DNA from: an uncultured Collinsella sp.
Lineage (GTDB): Bacteria; Actinomycetota; Coriobacteriia; Coriobacteriales; Coriobacteriaceae
Direction of reading: 5' to 3'
Length of the DNA stretch: 64,000 nt
NCBI GenBank assembly: GCA_900751755.1
Contig: CAADSP010000110.1
Span: 1-64,000 of the forward strand
Below, one piece after another: positions 17,407-26,302 of this stretch. The translations under genes were made by a program, and so were the position numbers. Positions within the stretch are counted from its first letter, which is position 1, and each line of letters begins with the position of its first letter. Under the pieces are notes generated by a model. The model was not told the DNA's origin. It did not search any database and saw nothing but the letters and a program-made list of their open reading frames with translations.

Positions 17407-18207
17407 ATGGAATACTCGATCATCCAGATCGCTCTGGTCTTCGTCGTCACGTTCATCGCGGCAATCGACCAGTTTGACTTCCTCGAGTCTCTCTATCAGC
17501 CCATCGTCACCGGCGCCGTCATCGGTCTTATCCTTGGCGACCTCAACACCGGTCTTCTCGTGGGTGGTACCTATCAGCTCATGACGATCGGCAACATGCC
17601 GATCGGAGGCGCTCAGCCGCCTAACGCCGTCATCGGCGGCATCATGGCAGCCATTCTCGCTATCGCCACGGGCCTCGAGCCCAACGCGGCAGTCGGTCTC
17701 GCCATTCCGTTCGCTCTGCTTGGCCAGCTCGGCGTTACCCTGGTCTTCACGCTTATGTCCCCGCTTATGTCCACGGCCGATAACATGGCTCACAACGCGG
17801 ACACCAAGGGCATCGAGCGCCTGAACTACTTCGCCATGGCTCTGCTCGGCCTGATCTTCGCTGTCGTCGTCACCCTGTTCTTCATCGCTGGCGCTACCAT
17901 TGGTCAGACCATCGCTTCCGCCATCCCGACTTGGCTGCAGACCGGTCTGTCCGCTGCAGGCGGCATGATGCGCTTCGTCGGCTTCGCCGTCCTGCTCAAG
18001 GTTATGATGAACCGCGATATGTGGGGCTTCTTCCTCATGGGCTTTGGCCTCGCGCTCATCACCGTTGCCAACGATTCGCTGGCAACCCCTGCTCTGCTCA
18101 TCCTCGCTCTCATCGGCTTCGGCATCGCTTTCTGGGACTTCCAGCAGCAGACCGAGCTGAAGGGTGCAGCTGTTTCTGACGGAGGTGACTTCGAAGATGG
18201 CATCTAA
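17407..18207 (+). CDS. PTS mannose-family EIIC component
   Basis: 266 residues, membrane permease subunit with around seven to eight hydrophobic spans, starting MEYSIIQIALVFVVTFIAAIDQ and containing the family motif GLILGDLNTGLLVGGTYQLMTIG. It forms the sugar channel with EIID. Ribosome site AAAGGAGGAGC directly before the ATG. The EIID start lies 11 bases inside its 3' end, indicating translational coupling. Confidence 0.93.
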   Translation: MEYSIIQIALVFVVTFIAAIDQFDFLESLYQPIVTGAVIGLILGDLNTGLLVGGTYQLMTIGNMPIGGAQPPNAVIGGIMAAILAIATGLEPNAAVGLAIPFALLGQLGVTLVFTLMSPLMSTADNMAHNADTKGIERLNYFAMALLGLIFAVVVTLFFIAGATIGQTIASAIPTWLQTGLSAAGGMMRFVGFAVLLKVMMNRDMWGFFLMGFGLALITVANDSLATPALLILALIGFGIAFWDFQQQTELKGAAVSDGGDFEDGI

Positions 18208-19279
18208 TGAGTATGTGATCCCGGAGCACTACGAGGATCTCACTCCTGCTCCGCAGCTCGACCAGAAGACCCTCAACAAGATGGCTTGGCGCTCCTGCTT
18301 CCTGCAGGCATCGTTCAACTACGAGCGCATGCAGGCCGCTGGCTGGCTCTACTCCATCATCCCCGGTCTGGAGAAGATCCACACCAACAAGAACGACCTC
18401 GCGGCTTCCATGAGCCACAACCTGGAGTTCTTCAACACCCACCCGTTCCTTGTCACCTTTGTTATGGGCATCGTGCTTTCGCTCGAGCAGAACAAGGTTG
18501 ACATCCCCACGATCCGCGCCGTCCGCGTCGCCGCAATGGGCCCGCTCGGTGGTATCGGTGACGCCCTGTTCTGGCTGACGCTCGTGCCTATCACGGCCGG
18601 CATCACCTCCAACATGGCCATCAACGGCAACGCCGCTGCACCGATCATCTTCCTGGTGATCTTCAACGTCGTCCAGTTCGCTCTGCGCTTCTGGCTCATG
18701 AACTGGTCCTACAAGCTTGGCACCAGCGCTATTGACGCTCTGACCGCCAACATGCAGGCCTTCACGCGTGCCGCTTCCATCATGGGCGTCTTCGTCGTCG
18801 GTTGCCTGGTCGTCACCATGGGTGGCACCCAGATCAACCTCCAGATCCCCAACGGCACCACCCGTGGTCTCTCCGCTACTACCGTGATCGTCTCCGAGAA
18901 GGAGGCCGAGAACTTCACCGGTATGGAGGGCATCGATACCGAGACCGCTGAGGCCGGTACCATCGCCATGACCGATAAGGACGGCAACGCCCTTACCGCT
19001 TCCGATGCCGACGGCAACGCTGTCGAGTGCGGCGTCACCGATCTGGGTAACGGCATGGAGTCCGTGACCTACGGCACCGTTACCGAGGATCCGGTCAACT
19101 TCTCTGTTGCCGACACCCTCAACACCATCGTCCCGAAGCTCGTCCCGCTTATGCTTACGCTGCTGCTTTACTACATGTTCGCTAAGCACAGCTGGACCCC
19201 GACCAAGGGCATTCTCCTGCTCTTCGTCCTTGGCATCCTGGGCGCTGGCCCGCTTGGTCTCTGGCCGAGCATCTGGTAA
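18197..19279 (+). CDS. PTS mannose-family EIID component with extra loop
   Basis: 360 residues, longer than the usual 270-300. Conserved blocks: SCFLQASFNYERMQAAGWLY near the N-terminus, AAMGPLGGIGDALFW (about 112-126) and the C-terminal membrane hairpin LVPLMLTLLLYYMFAKH. Between the two membrane parts (about residues 225-305) is a hydrophilic, Asp/Glu/Thr-rich insertion (EKEAENFTGMEGIDTETAEA...) that accounts for the extra length and probably lies outside the cell. ATG 18197 follows GGAGGTGA. Confidence 0.92.
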   Translation: MASNEYVIPEHYEDLTPAPQLDQKTLNKMAWRSCFLQASFNYERMQAAGWLYSIIPGLEKIHTNKNDLAASMSHNLEFFNTHPFLVTFVMGIVLSLEQNKVDIPTIRAVRVAAMGPLGGIGDALFWLTLVPITAGITSNMAINGNAAAPIIFLVIFNVVQFALRFWLMNWSYKLGTSAIDALTANMQAFTRAASIMGVFVVGCLVVTMGGTQINLQIPNGTTRGLSATTVIVSEKEAENFTGMEGIDTETAEAGTIAMTDKDGNALTASDADGNAVECGVTDLGNGMESVTYGTVTEDPVNFSVADTLNTIVPKLVPLMLTLLLYYMFAKHSWTPTKGILLLFVLGILGAGPLGLWPSIW

Positions 19280-19345
19280 GGCTCTAGCTTGAGGGGTGTG
19301 TCCCTACGCGGCTCACACCCCGACCCCTTAAGCCATGTGTATGTT

Positions 19346-19385
19346 AAAAGCCGCGTGCTCGAAAGAGCGCGCGGCTTTTGTTTTC
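19346..19385 (+). terminator. rho-independent terminator of the PTS operon
   Basis: AAAAGCCGCGTGCTC, loop GAAA, GAGCGCGCGGCTTTT then GTTTTC. Confidence 0.92.
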
Positions 19386-19464
19386 TTAATGATTCGGGTG
19401 TGGCAGACAGATAATGCATAACACCCTAGGTAGTTAGCCGAATTCGAGCAAAAGGGAGGATAGG

Positions 19465-20196
19465 ATGGCGATCGGAGCGCGTAAGCAACCGCTGTACGAT
19501 CAGCTGGTCGATATTCTGACCGAAAAGATTGACCATGAATATCGCGCCGGTGACATGATTCCTTCCGAGCGCGAACTTTCGGAGCGCTATGGTCTCTCGC
19601 GCACTACGGTACGCCTGGCTCTGCAGGAACTGGAGCGTTTGGGACTGGTGGTTCGGCAGCACGGTCGCGGTACCTTTGTGACCGACCGTTCGGCAAAAGC
19701 AACCAATCTTATGCAGTCCTACAGCTTTACCGAGCAGATGCGCGCGATGGGTCGAGAACCCGAGACCACGATTCTCGAGTTTTGCGAGATGGAGGCCGAT
19801 AAGAATCTGGCCGAGCATATGGGATTGCGCATCGGTGATCGCATTTTTAAGCTCAAGCGCCTTCGTTCTGCCGACAACATGCCCATGATGGTCGAACGCA
19901 GCTATCTACCGGTTCGTCAATTTCTGTCCCTAAAGCGACCGCTGCTGGAGCGTAAGCCGCTTTACGATGTGATTGAGCAGGACTTTCAGCAAAAGATTCG
20001 CGTGGCCGAAGAGGAGTTCTATGCGAGCATAGCCCGTCCCACCGATGCCCACCTTTTGGGAATTGTCGAGGGCTCGCCTGTGCTCGATTTGGTCAGGACT
20101 ACGTATAACGAGTCAAACGAGGTAGTGGAGTACACACTCTCGGTTGCTCGTGCCGATCAGTTTAAATACAAGGTTTACCACCAGCGCAGTAACTAG
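19465..20196 (+). CDS. GntR/HutC-family regulator (AgaR/NagR-like)
   Basis: 243 residues: winged HTH ([52 protein letters not shown], residues about 9-60) and a UTRA effector domain ending LSVARADQFKYKVYH. The HutC subfamily includes NagR/DasR, which respond to amino-sugar phosphates. Identical TGGTTACTACCA sites before the PTS operon and agaS, on either side of this gene, make it the likely repressor of both. Ribosome site AAAGGGAGG. Transcribed on its own after the PTS terminator. Confidence 0.92.
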   Translation: MAIGARKQPLYDQLVDILTEKIDHEYRAGDMIPSERELSERYGLSRTTVRLALQELERLGLVVRQHGRGTFVTDRSAKATNLMQSYSFTEQMRAMGREPETTILEFCEMEADKNLAEHMGLRIGDRIFKLKRLRSADNMPMMVERSYLPVRQFLSLKRPLLERKPLYDVIEQDFQQKIRVAEEEFYASIARPTDAHLLGIVEGSPVLDLVRTTYNESNEVVEYTLSVARADQFKYKVYHQRSN

Positions 20197-20233
20197 TGCT
20201 CGCATCGTTTCCATATGGTGATTCTTTGCATTT

Positions 20234-20271
20234 AACTGGTTACTACCAGATAACCAACCGAAGTGTATAAT
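20234..20271 (+). promoter_or_regulatory. agaS promoter with GntR-type operator
   Basis: Operator AACTGGTTACTACCAG (core 20237-20248) lies immediately upstream of a perfect -10 box TATAAT (20266-20271) and covers the -35 position, as expected for repression. Confidence 0.7.
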
Positions 20272-20310
20272 TGCACGTCAGAGGATTACTTCTAGAGAGA
20301 GGTATTAGAA

Positions 20311-21477
20311 ATGTTCGAGAAGAGTGTCGAGGAGCTCACCGAGCTCGGCGCCCAGATCACCACGGCCGAGATTGCTCGGCAGCCCGAGCTTTGGCGTGAT
20401 ACGCTCAACATCTATCGCGAGAACAAGGAGGCCATCGAGGCCTTCCTGGCCGAGGCTCGCGCTATGGGCGAGGGTCGTCTGTCCGTTGTCTTCACCGGTG
20501 CCGGTACGTCCGACTACGTTGGCGATACCTGCGCCCCGTACCTGCGTCACGCCGGCAACACTGATCTCTACGACTTTAAGCCCATCGCCACGACCGACAT
20601 CGTGAGCGCCCCGCGCGACTTCCTGCGCGCCGAGGATCCCACGCTCGTGGTTTCCTTTGCCCGCTCTGGCAACAGCCCCGAGAGCCTTGCCGCCGTTGCC
20701 GTTGCCAAGGAGCTCGTCCACAACGTCAAGTTCCTCAACATCACCTGCGCTCCCGAGGGCAAGCTCGCCGTCGAGTCTGCCGATGATCCCAACGCGCTGA
20801 CGCTGCTCATTCCGCGCGCCAACGACAAGGGCTTCGCCATGACCGGTTCTTATTCCTGCATGACCCTGCTCTCCACCCTTATTTTCGACACTGCCTCTGA
20901 CGAGCAGAAGGCCGAGTGGGTCGAGACGATTGCCAAGATGGGCGAGGAGGTCATCTCCCGTGAGCCTGAGATCGCCGATTACCTGGCTGGCGACTTCAAC
21001 CGCGTGACCTACCTGGGCTCCGGCTCCTTCGGTGGCCTTGCTCAGGAGAGCCAGCTTAAGATTCTCGAGCTTGCTCACGGCCTGGTTGCCACTTCTTACG
21101 ACACTTCCATGGGCTATCGTCACGGACCCAAGTCCTTCGTCGACGATAAGACGCTCGTCTTCGTGTTCGTCAACAACGATGCCTACACCCGTCAGTACGA
21201 CATCGACATCCTCAACGAGATCGGTGGCGACAAGATCGCTCAGCACACCGTCGCCGTTCAGCAGGAAGGTGCCACCGTCTATGAGGGTGAGTCCTTCACC
21301 TTTAAGGGCTACGAGGCACTTCCCGAGGGCTACCTTGCTCTGCCGTTCGTGATGTTTGCCCAGGCTATCAGCCTGCTTAACTCCGTCCGCGTGGGCAACA
21401 CGCCCGATACGCCGAGCCCCACCGGCACGGTCAACCGCGTGGTTAAGGGCGTGACGATTCACCCCTTCACCGCTTAA
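20311..21477 (+). CDS. agaS: AgaS-type galactosamine-6-phosphate deaminase/isomerase (SIS domain)
   Basis: 388 residues with two SIS domains: VVFTGAGTSDYVGDTCAP (about 52-69) and SFARSGNSPES (about 115-125) in the first, YLGSGSFGGLAQES and MGYRHGPKSFVDDKTLVFVF in the second. AgaS converts galactosamine 6-phosphate to tagatose 6-phosphate plus ammonia, linking GalNAc uptake to the tagatose pathway. Downstream nagA (deacetylase) and the PfkB kinase at 24523 fit this. Regulated by the operator at 20237. GlmS-like SIS isomerases of other sugars are the main alternative. Confidence 0.92.
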   Translation: MFEKSVEELTELGAQITTAEIARQPELWRDTLNIYRENKEAIEAFLAEARAMGEGRLSVVFTGAGTSDYVGDTCAPYLRHAGNTDLYDFKPIATTDIVSAPRDFLRAEDPTLVVSFARSGNSPESLAAVAVAKELVHNVKFLNITCAPEGKLAVESADDPNALTLLIPRANDKGFAMTGSYSCMTLLSTLIFDTASDEQKAEWVETIAKMGEEVISREPEIADYLAGDFNRVTYLGSGSFGGLAQESQLKILELAHGLVATSYDTSMGYRHGPKSFVDDKTLVFVFVNNDAYTRQYDIDILNEIGGDKIAQHTVAVQQEGATVYEGESFTFKGYEALPEGYLALPFVMFAQAISLLNSVRVGNTPDTPSPTGTVNRVVKGVTIHPFTA

Positions 21478-21495
21478 TCGCGTCCCCCTGTAAGG

Positions 21496-21538
21496 GCGCC
21501 CGTCCGCTCATAACGGCGGGCGGGCGCTTTTTGTTTTT
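21496..21538 (+). terminator. rho-independent terminator after agaS
   Basis: GCGCCCGTCCGC / GCGGGCGGGCGC stem, then TTTTTGTTTTT. Confidence 0.9.
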
Positions 21539-21595
21539 ACATGGACCGGGTATAAGCATTACCACAGTCAACTGCTTTAGAAGCAAGGAGTGCAT

Positions 21596-22765
21596 ATGAG
21601 CACGTACGCAATTAAGGCTGACAAGTTCTTCTTGCCGGCAGGTCCGCAGCTGGGCGGCTATCTTATGGTCGAGGATGGCGTTTTTGGCGCCTGGCAGGCC
21701 GACGAGCCCTCTTGCGAGATTAAGGACTACACGGGATCGTGGATCGCACCGGGCATGGTCGACACCCACATCCATGGCTTTTATAACCATTCGACTACCG
21801 ATAACGACCCCGAGGGTATCGATATCAGCTCGACTGAGCTCGCCCGTCGCGGTACCACCAGCTGGCTGCCCACGACGTTCACCGATGGCGTCGAGCAGAT
21901 CAAGGACGCCTGCGCCGCTATCGCCCAGGCGGACGAGGGTCGCGGCCCCGACTTCTGTGGTGCTCGTATCCAAGGCATCTACCTGGAGGGCCCCTTCTTT
22001 ACCATGAAGCACGTGGGCGCGCAGAACCCCGCTTATCTTATCGATCCCTCCGAGGAGGTCTTCGATCAGTGGCAGGAGGCTGCTGGCGGACGTATCGTCA
22101 AAAGCGCCATGGCGGCCGAGCGCGACGGTGCCGCTGCTTATGCAGCTGCTTTGAACGCCAAGGGTGTGGTGACCAGCATCGGTCACTCCGACGCCACCTA
22201 CGATGAGTGCATCGCCGCCATCAACGCCGGTGCCAGCTGCTTTACGCATACCTATAACGGCCAGCGCGGGCTGCATCACCGTGAGCCCGGTGTCGTGGGT
22301 GCCGCCATGTCCACGCCCGAGACCTACGCCGAGATCATCTGTGACGGCAAACACGTGAACCCTGCCGCCATCAAGGCGCTGCTGCAGGCAAAAGGCTGGC
22401 AGCACACGGTGCTCATCACCGACTGCCTTGGCTGCGGCGGCATGCCCGAGGGCAGCTACACCAGCGGCGGCATGGACGTCATCATGAAGGACAACCTGTG
22501 CTGGCTCGCCGACGGCAAGAGCATTGCCGGCTCGGTGCTCACGCTTGCCCAGGGCGTCAAGAACATTGTCGATTGGGGCATCGCCAGCGCCGATATCGCC
22601 ATTCGCATGGCTACCGAGGTGCCGGCTCGCTCTGCACACATCGAGGATAAGTGTGGCAGCATCATGCCGGGTCGCGACGCCGACTTTGTCGTGTTCGACC
22701 ATGAGCTCACCCTCGTCGAGACGTATGTTGGCGGCCAGAGCGTCGGCAACGCCTTTACCGAGTAA
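21596..22765 (+). CDS. nagA: N-acetylglucosamine/galactosamine-6-phosphate deacetylase
   Basis: 389 residues of the amidohydrolase superfamily: IAPGMVDTHIHGFYNHSTTD (metal-binding HxH), LEGPFFTMKHVGAQNP, VTSIGHSDATYDE and FTHTYNGQRGLHHREPGVVG, followed by the Asp region LITDCLGCGGMPEG. Removes acetate from GlcNAc-6-P or GalNAc-6-P. Next to agaS it most likely works as the GalNAc-6-P deacetylase (AgaA role). Start ATG 21596 follows AAGGAG by 5 bases. A degraded copy of its 3' end lies at 25492-25659. Confidence 0.92.
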   Translation: MSTYAIKADKFFLPAGPQLGGYLMVEDGVFGAWQADEPSCEIKDYTGSWIAPGMVDTHIHGFYNHSTTDNDPEGIDISSTELARRGTTSWLPTTFTDGVEQIKDACAAIAQADEGRGPDFCGARIQGIYLEGPFFTMKHVGAQNPAYLIDPSEEVFDQWQEAAGGRIVKSAMAAERDGAAAYAAALNAKGVVTSIGHSDATYDECIAAINAGASCFTHTYNGQRGLHHREPGVVGAAMSTPETYAEIICDGKHVNPAAIKALLQAKGWQHTVLITDCLGCGGMPEGSYTSGGMDVIMKDNLCWLADGKSIAGSVLTLAQGVKNIVDWGIASADIAIRMATEVPARSAHIEDKCGSIMPGRDADFVVFDHELTLVETYVGGQSVGNAFTE

Positions 22766-22776
22766 CGATAGAAAAA

Positions 22777-22812
22777 GACGGCGGGCCCGAATCTGCTCGG
22801 ACCCGCCGTATG
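22777..22812. terminator. terminator between convergent nagA and flavodoxin genes
   Basis: ACGGCGGGCCCGA / TCGGACCCGCCGT stem, preceded by AAAAAG on the left, so it can serve the minus-strand gene; on the plus strand the T-run is absent. Confidence 0.65.
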
Positions 22813-22840
22813 GGTTAAACGCTCAAAAGCACCTTTACAG

Positions 22841-23425
22841 TTACAGCTTGTTAGCGATCTTCTTTGCCGTGCGCTTGACGCCGGCCACAAGACCCCCCGC
22901 GGGATGCTCCTTTTCGTATGCTAGACGCTTCTCGCGCTTGGCATACTCTTCGACGATGATATCGCCGTACTCATTTTCGATTTTGTCGAAGAAGTCGACG
23001 GCGCCCTTAATTTCCTCAGCGGTCGGGTGTCCCTTTTGGACACCGCCGGTGAGTTTGAACGGCCCCCACGTATCAAAGCCGGGGCAGCCGTAGACACCCA
23101 TAAAGATGGCCTGCCTCATGCGGCAGATGCCATCGATATCCTTGCCGTACCACTTGTTTTTGCCACCGTAGGTCATAAGGCCAAACACCTTGTCCTGCGG
23201 CTGCAGCACGTTCGTGAGCACGCGTGCCATATCTTTGTCGATCTCGGAGTAATAGATGCCCGTGGCGACGCCGATCAGATGATATTCGTGCAGGTCGGGG
23301 TACTCGTTTTTCCCGAGTGACTTCACGTCGAGGGTATCGATTTCGGGGTGCGCCTCGACGATGGCGTCCACGAGCTTTTTCGTATTGCCGTGGTGGTGTG
23401 AGGCATAAAGGATGATGGTTCGCAT
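22841..23425 (-). CDS. flavodoxin family protein
   Basis: 194 residues. MRTIILYASHHHGNTKKLVDAIVE is the FMN phosphate-binding loop of flavodoxins; VFGLMTYGGKNKWYGKDI is the later flavin-contact region. The C-terminus is a basic, helical extension (EEYAKREKRLAYEKEHPAGG...KRTAKKIANKL). Likely an electron carrier or flavin reductase; partner unknown. ATG 23425 follows GAAAGG; upstream in-frame extensions overlap the divergent epimerase gene and are discounted. Confidence 0.87.
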   Translation of the reverse strand: MRTIILYASHHHGNTKKLVDAIVEAHPEIDTLDVKSLGKNEYPDLHEYHLIGVATGIYYSEIDKDMARVLTNVLQPQDKVFGLMTYGGKNKWYGKDIDGICRMRQAIFMGVYGCPGFDTWGPFKLTGGVQKGHPTAEEIKGAVDFFDKIENEYGDIIVEEYAKREKRLAYEKEHPAGGLVAGVKRTAKKIANKL

Positions 23426-23581
23426 AAGAAGGCCTTTCAGCTGTAATTGCATCAATGTCTGTATGGTACCCCGTTGCATGGCTGGGAAACCGGACGCATC
23501 GATGAACGTGCGGGTTTGTCCTTTGGTCAGGGCCGAGACGGGTTCTTGCGAGCAAAAAGCAGTTGTTCGAAAGGATGGACA

Positions 23582-24463
23582 ATGGAATACGCTCTCTCCA
23601 ACGATTCGATTTCTATCAAGGTCTCCACGGCCGGTGGTTCGTTTACCTCGATTGAGGCTGGAGGTCGAGAGTACTTGTGGCAGGGCGATCCCGCCGTGTG
23701 GTCCGGCCAGGCACCGATTTGCTTCCCGATTTGCGGAGGTTTGCGCGATAACAGCGCCATGACGTTTGCCAGACATCATGTGAAGCTCGCCCGCCATGGG
23801 TTTGCGCGCAAACAGGAGTGGAAGCTGCTGAGCCAGAGCGAGAACGAGCTGGCGATGTGCCTGGCTTCGGAGGATAACGCCGCGCTGCTGAGCGATTATC
23901 CGTATCCGTTTAAGCTTGTCGCCCGCTATACGCTCGAGGACGCTGCCGTGCGCGTTTCCTACGAGGTCACCAACGAGGGCACCGAGGACATGCCGTTCTT
24001 TATTGGCGGTCATCCCGGCTTTAGGTGTCCGCTCGATGAGGGCGAGGCCTATACGGACTACGAGCTGCGCTTTGAGAAGGACGAGGCTGCTGAGCTTTGC
24101 GCTGCCGTCCCCTCGACTGGCTTGATTGACGTGACCAATCGCTCCAAGAACCCCATGGTGGGAAAGACGCTGCCCCTGTCGCACGAGCTCTTCGATTTTG
24201 CGGAGACCATCTTTGACGTGCTCGAGAGCCGTCAGGTCACGCTTTCCAAAAAGGGCGAGGACAAGGGCGTCCGCCTGAGCTTTGAGGGCTTCCCATATCT
24301 CATTGTGTGGAGCAAGCCCGAGGGCGATTTTGTGGCGGTTGAGCCCTGGGGCGGCCTTTCGACCTGCTCCGATGAGGACGACGTGCTTGAGCATAAGCGC
24401 GGCTGCCTTGTCGCCAAGCCCAAGGAGACCGTCGTTCGCTCGTTCACGATTGAGATCCTGTAA
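23582..24463 (+). CDS. aldose 1-epimerase family protein (LacX-like)
   Basis: 293 residues. ISTAGGSFTSI-type N-terminus, REYLWQGDPAVWSGQAPICFPICGGLRD, the His motif RHGFARK and GGHPGFRCPLDEG (about 143-155) with the catalytic Glu in WGGLSTCSDEDD. This is the LacX/YeaD-like branch of mutarotases, often next to tagatose-pathway genes. It lies 59 bases before the PfkB kinase gene. A close paralogue with the same neighbour is at 48004-48885, so the pair has been duplicated. Substrate probably a hexose or its phosphate. Confidence 0.9.
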   Translation: MEYALSNDSISIKVSTAGGSFTSIEAGGREYLWQGDPAVWSGQAPICFPICGGLRDNSAMTFARHHVKLARHGFARKQEWKLLSQSENELAMCLASEDNAALLSDYPYPFKLVARYTLEDAAVRVSYEVTNEGTEDMPFFIGGHPGFRCPLDEGEAYTDYELRFEKDEAAELCAAVPSTGLIDVTNRSKNPMVGKTLPLSHELFDFAETIFDVLESRQVTLSKKGEDKGVRLSFEGFPYLIVWSKPEGDFVAVEPWGGLSTCSDEDDVLEHKRGCLVAKPKETVVRSFTIEIL

Positions 24464-24522
24464 TTCCGTTTTGTCGACTCGTATCGCGAGGCACAAGGAG
24501 CCTGCGAGATAAGGAGCTAAAA

Positions 24523-25458
24523 ATGATCCTCACCGTTACGATGAACCCGTCTGTCGATACGCGCTATCAGCTCGATGAGCTCGTTATCGACGACGTCAAC
24601 CGTGTGACGCCCGAAAAGACCGCCGGCGGCAAGGGCCTCAACGTGGCCCGTGTGCTGGGTCAGCTGGGCGACGACGTTGTGGCAACCGGTTTGCTCGGCG
24701 GCCACATGGGCGCCTACATGGCTGAGCTCATGGACGCCAACGGTATTAACAACGACTTTGTGCCCATCAAGGGCGAGACTCGCATTTGCCTCAACATCCT
24801 CCACGCCGGCAACCAGACCGAGCTGCTCGAGAGTGGCCCGACAATTGCCCCCGAGGAGCTCGATGCCTTTACCGCCAAGTTTACCGAGCTTGCGGGCAAG
24901 GCCGACGTCGTCACCATTTCGGGTTCGCTGCCCCGCGGTGTCGAGGCAGACTACTATGCCAAGATCACGGGCATTGCCGAGAACGCCGGAGCCAAGGTGC
25001 TGCTCGATACCTCGGGTGCTTCGCTCGAGGCCGCCCTTAAGTCCGAAATTAAGCCCGAGCTGGTCAAGCCTAACCTGACCGAGATCAACGGCCTTCTGGG
25101 CACGAGCTTTACCACCGACGATGTGGACGAGCTCCGCGCCGCGCTCGCCTCTGATGCTCGCTTCTCCGATATCCCCTGGGTCGTCGTGTCCATGGGCGCT
25201 GCCGGCTCCGTTGGCTTCCACAATGGCCGTGCGTTCCGCGCAAAGACGCCCGATATCCCTGCCGTTAACGCAACGGGCTCTGGTGACTCCACTATCGCAG
25301 GCTTCGCGCATGCCATCGCTGCTGGCGCAGACGACGAGACGGTGCTGCGTACCGCCAACACTTGCGGCAAGCTCAACGCCATGGATCCTATGACCGGTCA
25401 TCTGGTCATGGACCGTTGGGACGAGGTCTACAACGGCGTTGTCGTGACCGAGCTGTAA
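24523..25458 (+). CDS. PfkB kinase, tagatose-6-phosphate kinase / 1-phosphofructokinase type
   Basis: 311 residues. MILTVTMNPSVDTRYQLD, TAGGKGLNVARVLGQLGDDV (substrate-binding GG), KPNLTEINGLLG and the catalytic NATGSGDSTIAGF (Asp in GSGD, about residue 249) define the LacC/FruK group. In this context it should phosphorylate the tagatose 6-phosphate made by AgaS. Strongly similar, block by block, to the kinase at 48942-49877. 1-Phosphofructokinase activity cannot be excluded from sequence. Confidence 0.9.
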   Translation: MILTVTMNPSVDTRYQLDELVIDDVNRVTPEKTAGGKGLNVARVLGQLGDDVVATGLLGGHMGAYMAELMDANGINNDFVPIKGETRICLNILHAGNQTELLESGPTIAPEELDAFTAKFTELAGKADVVTISGSLPRGVEADYYAKITGIAENAGAKVLLDTSGASLEAALKSEIKPELVKPNLTEINGLLGTSFTTDDVDELRAALASDARFSDIPWVVVSMGAAGSVGFHNGRAFRAKTPDIPAVNATGSGDSTIAGFAHAIAAGADDETVLRTANTCGKLNAMDPMTGHLVMDRWDEVYNGVVVTEL

Positions 25459-25491
25459 GGGCTTGGGCGTCGGTCCCGGCATCGCTCGCTA

Positions 25492-25659
25492 GCTCATGTC
25501 GACGACAAGTGCGATAGCATTATGTCGGGGCGCGACGCCGACGTTGTCGTGTTCAATCCCGACCTTACCCTGGTCGAGACGTATGTGGGTGGCAACAGCG
25601 TCGGTAACGCGTTTGCCGAGTGGCCGCCAAAGAAACGATCCGAGAGGGGATTTAGATGA
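25492..25659 (+). pseudogene. remnant of a nagA 3' end
   Basis: The reading frame translates as AHVDDKCDSIMSGRDADVVV then FNPDLTLVETYVGGNSVGNAFAE, matching the last ~43 residues of NagA (HIEDKCGSIMPGRDADFVVF...LVETYVGGQSVGNAFTE). Upstream similarity (CCCGGCATCGCTCGCT) is frame-disrupted. Its TGA overlaps the ATG of the next gene (ATGA). It is a leftover of a second nagA copy, implying that the kinase was inserted into, or duplicated with, a nagA-containing segment. Confidence 0.85.
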
Positions 25660-26129
25660 TTTACGGTGCATTGGGCGATATCGAGGAATACCGCGGAATG
25701 CTCAAGGGCCTCGATGTGCTGATTGGCTGGCTCGAGGAGAACGATCCGGCGCAGCTCGAGGTCGGCAGCCATCCGATTCTGGGCGACAAGGTCTATGCGA
25801 ACGTCATGGCTCCCACGACGCGTCCCGAGGCCGAGGCTCACTATGAGACGCATCAGCGCTATCACGACCTGCAGATCGATGTCGAGGGTCGCGAGGCCTT
25901 TAAGGTCGCTACGGGCAGCTTGACGCTGGTCCAGGAGTTTGACGAGAAGGACGACTACGATCTGGTCGATTCCGACGCTTCGATCGCCGGCGATCTTGCC
26001 GACGACAAGTTCGCGCTGTTTGTTGCCGGCGAGCCTCACATGCCCACGCTCGAGTTCCCGGGCGATGGCGCGCAGCCGGTCAAGAAGATTTGCTTTAAGC
26101 TGCTTGCAGACGCTTACTGGGAGGAGTAG
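25656..26129 (+). CDS. YhcH/YjgK/YiaL (DUF386) family protein
   Basis: 157 residues. Conserved pattern: LEVGSHPILGDKVYANVMAPTTRPEAEAHYETHQRYHDLQIDVEGRE, with the His and Glu cluster that binds a metal in this cupin-like family, and a C-terminal KICFKLLADA. Members occur in sialic-acid, beta-galactoside (EbgC) and other sugar operons, perhaps as anomerases. Last gene of the 23.6-26.1 kb run; its start overlaps the nagA remnant. Ribosome site GAGAGGGG. Confidence 0.9.
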   Translation: MIYGALGDIEEYRGMLKGLDVLIGWLEENDPAQLEVGSHPILGDKVYANVMAPTTRPEAEAHYETHQRYHDLQIDVEGREAFKVATGSLTLVQEFDEKDDYDLVDSDASIAGDLADDKFALFVAGEPHMPTLEFPGDGAQPVKKICFKLLADAYWEE

Positions 26130-26187
26130 CGTGCTGCTCGGCTGAGCTGTTCGTGTTGTGAGCGTTATCCCTTGGAGGAGCGCGCTT

Positions 26188-26238
26188 TGGCCCCGCTGAT
26201 CGCGGTTCCTTAGGGGATTGCGGCTGGCGGGGCTTTTT
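26188..26238 (+). terminator. rho-independent terminator
   Basis: GGCCCCGCTGATCGCGG pairs with the CGGCTGGCGGGGCT region and ends in TTTTTG. Confidence 0.7.
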
Positions 26239-26302
26239 GTTGAGTAGGGGAGTTGCCGGCGGAGTTGTGCTTGGAGTGGCGGATGCGCGCTCGAAATCGG
26301 CA

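Noticed and set aside
23426..24496. Upstream in-frame extension of the flavodoxin gene to 551 codons
   Set aside because: It would run antisense through the epimerase gene; the flavodoxin FMN loop begins directly at the 23425 start with a ribosome site.
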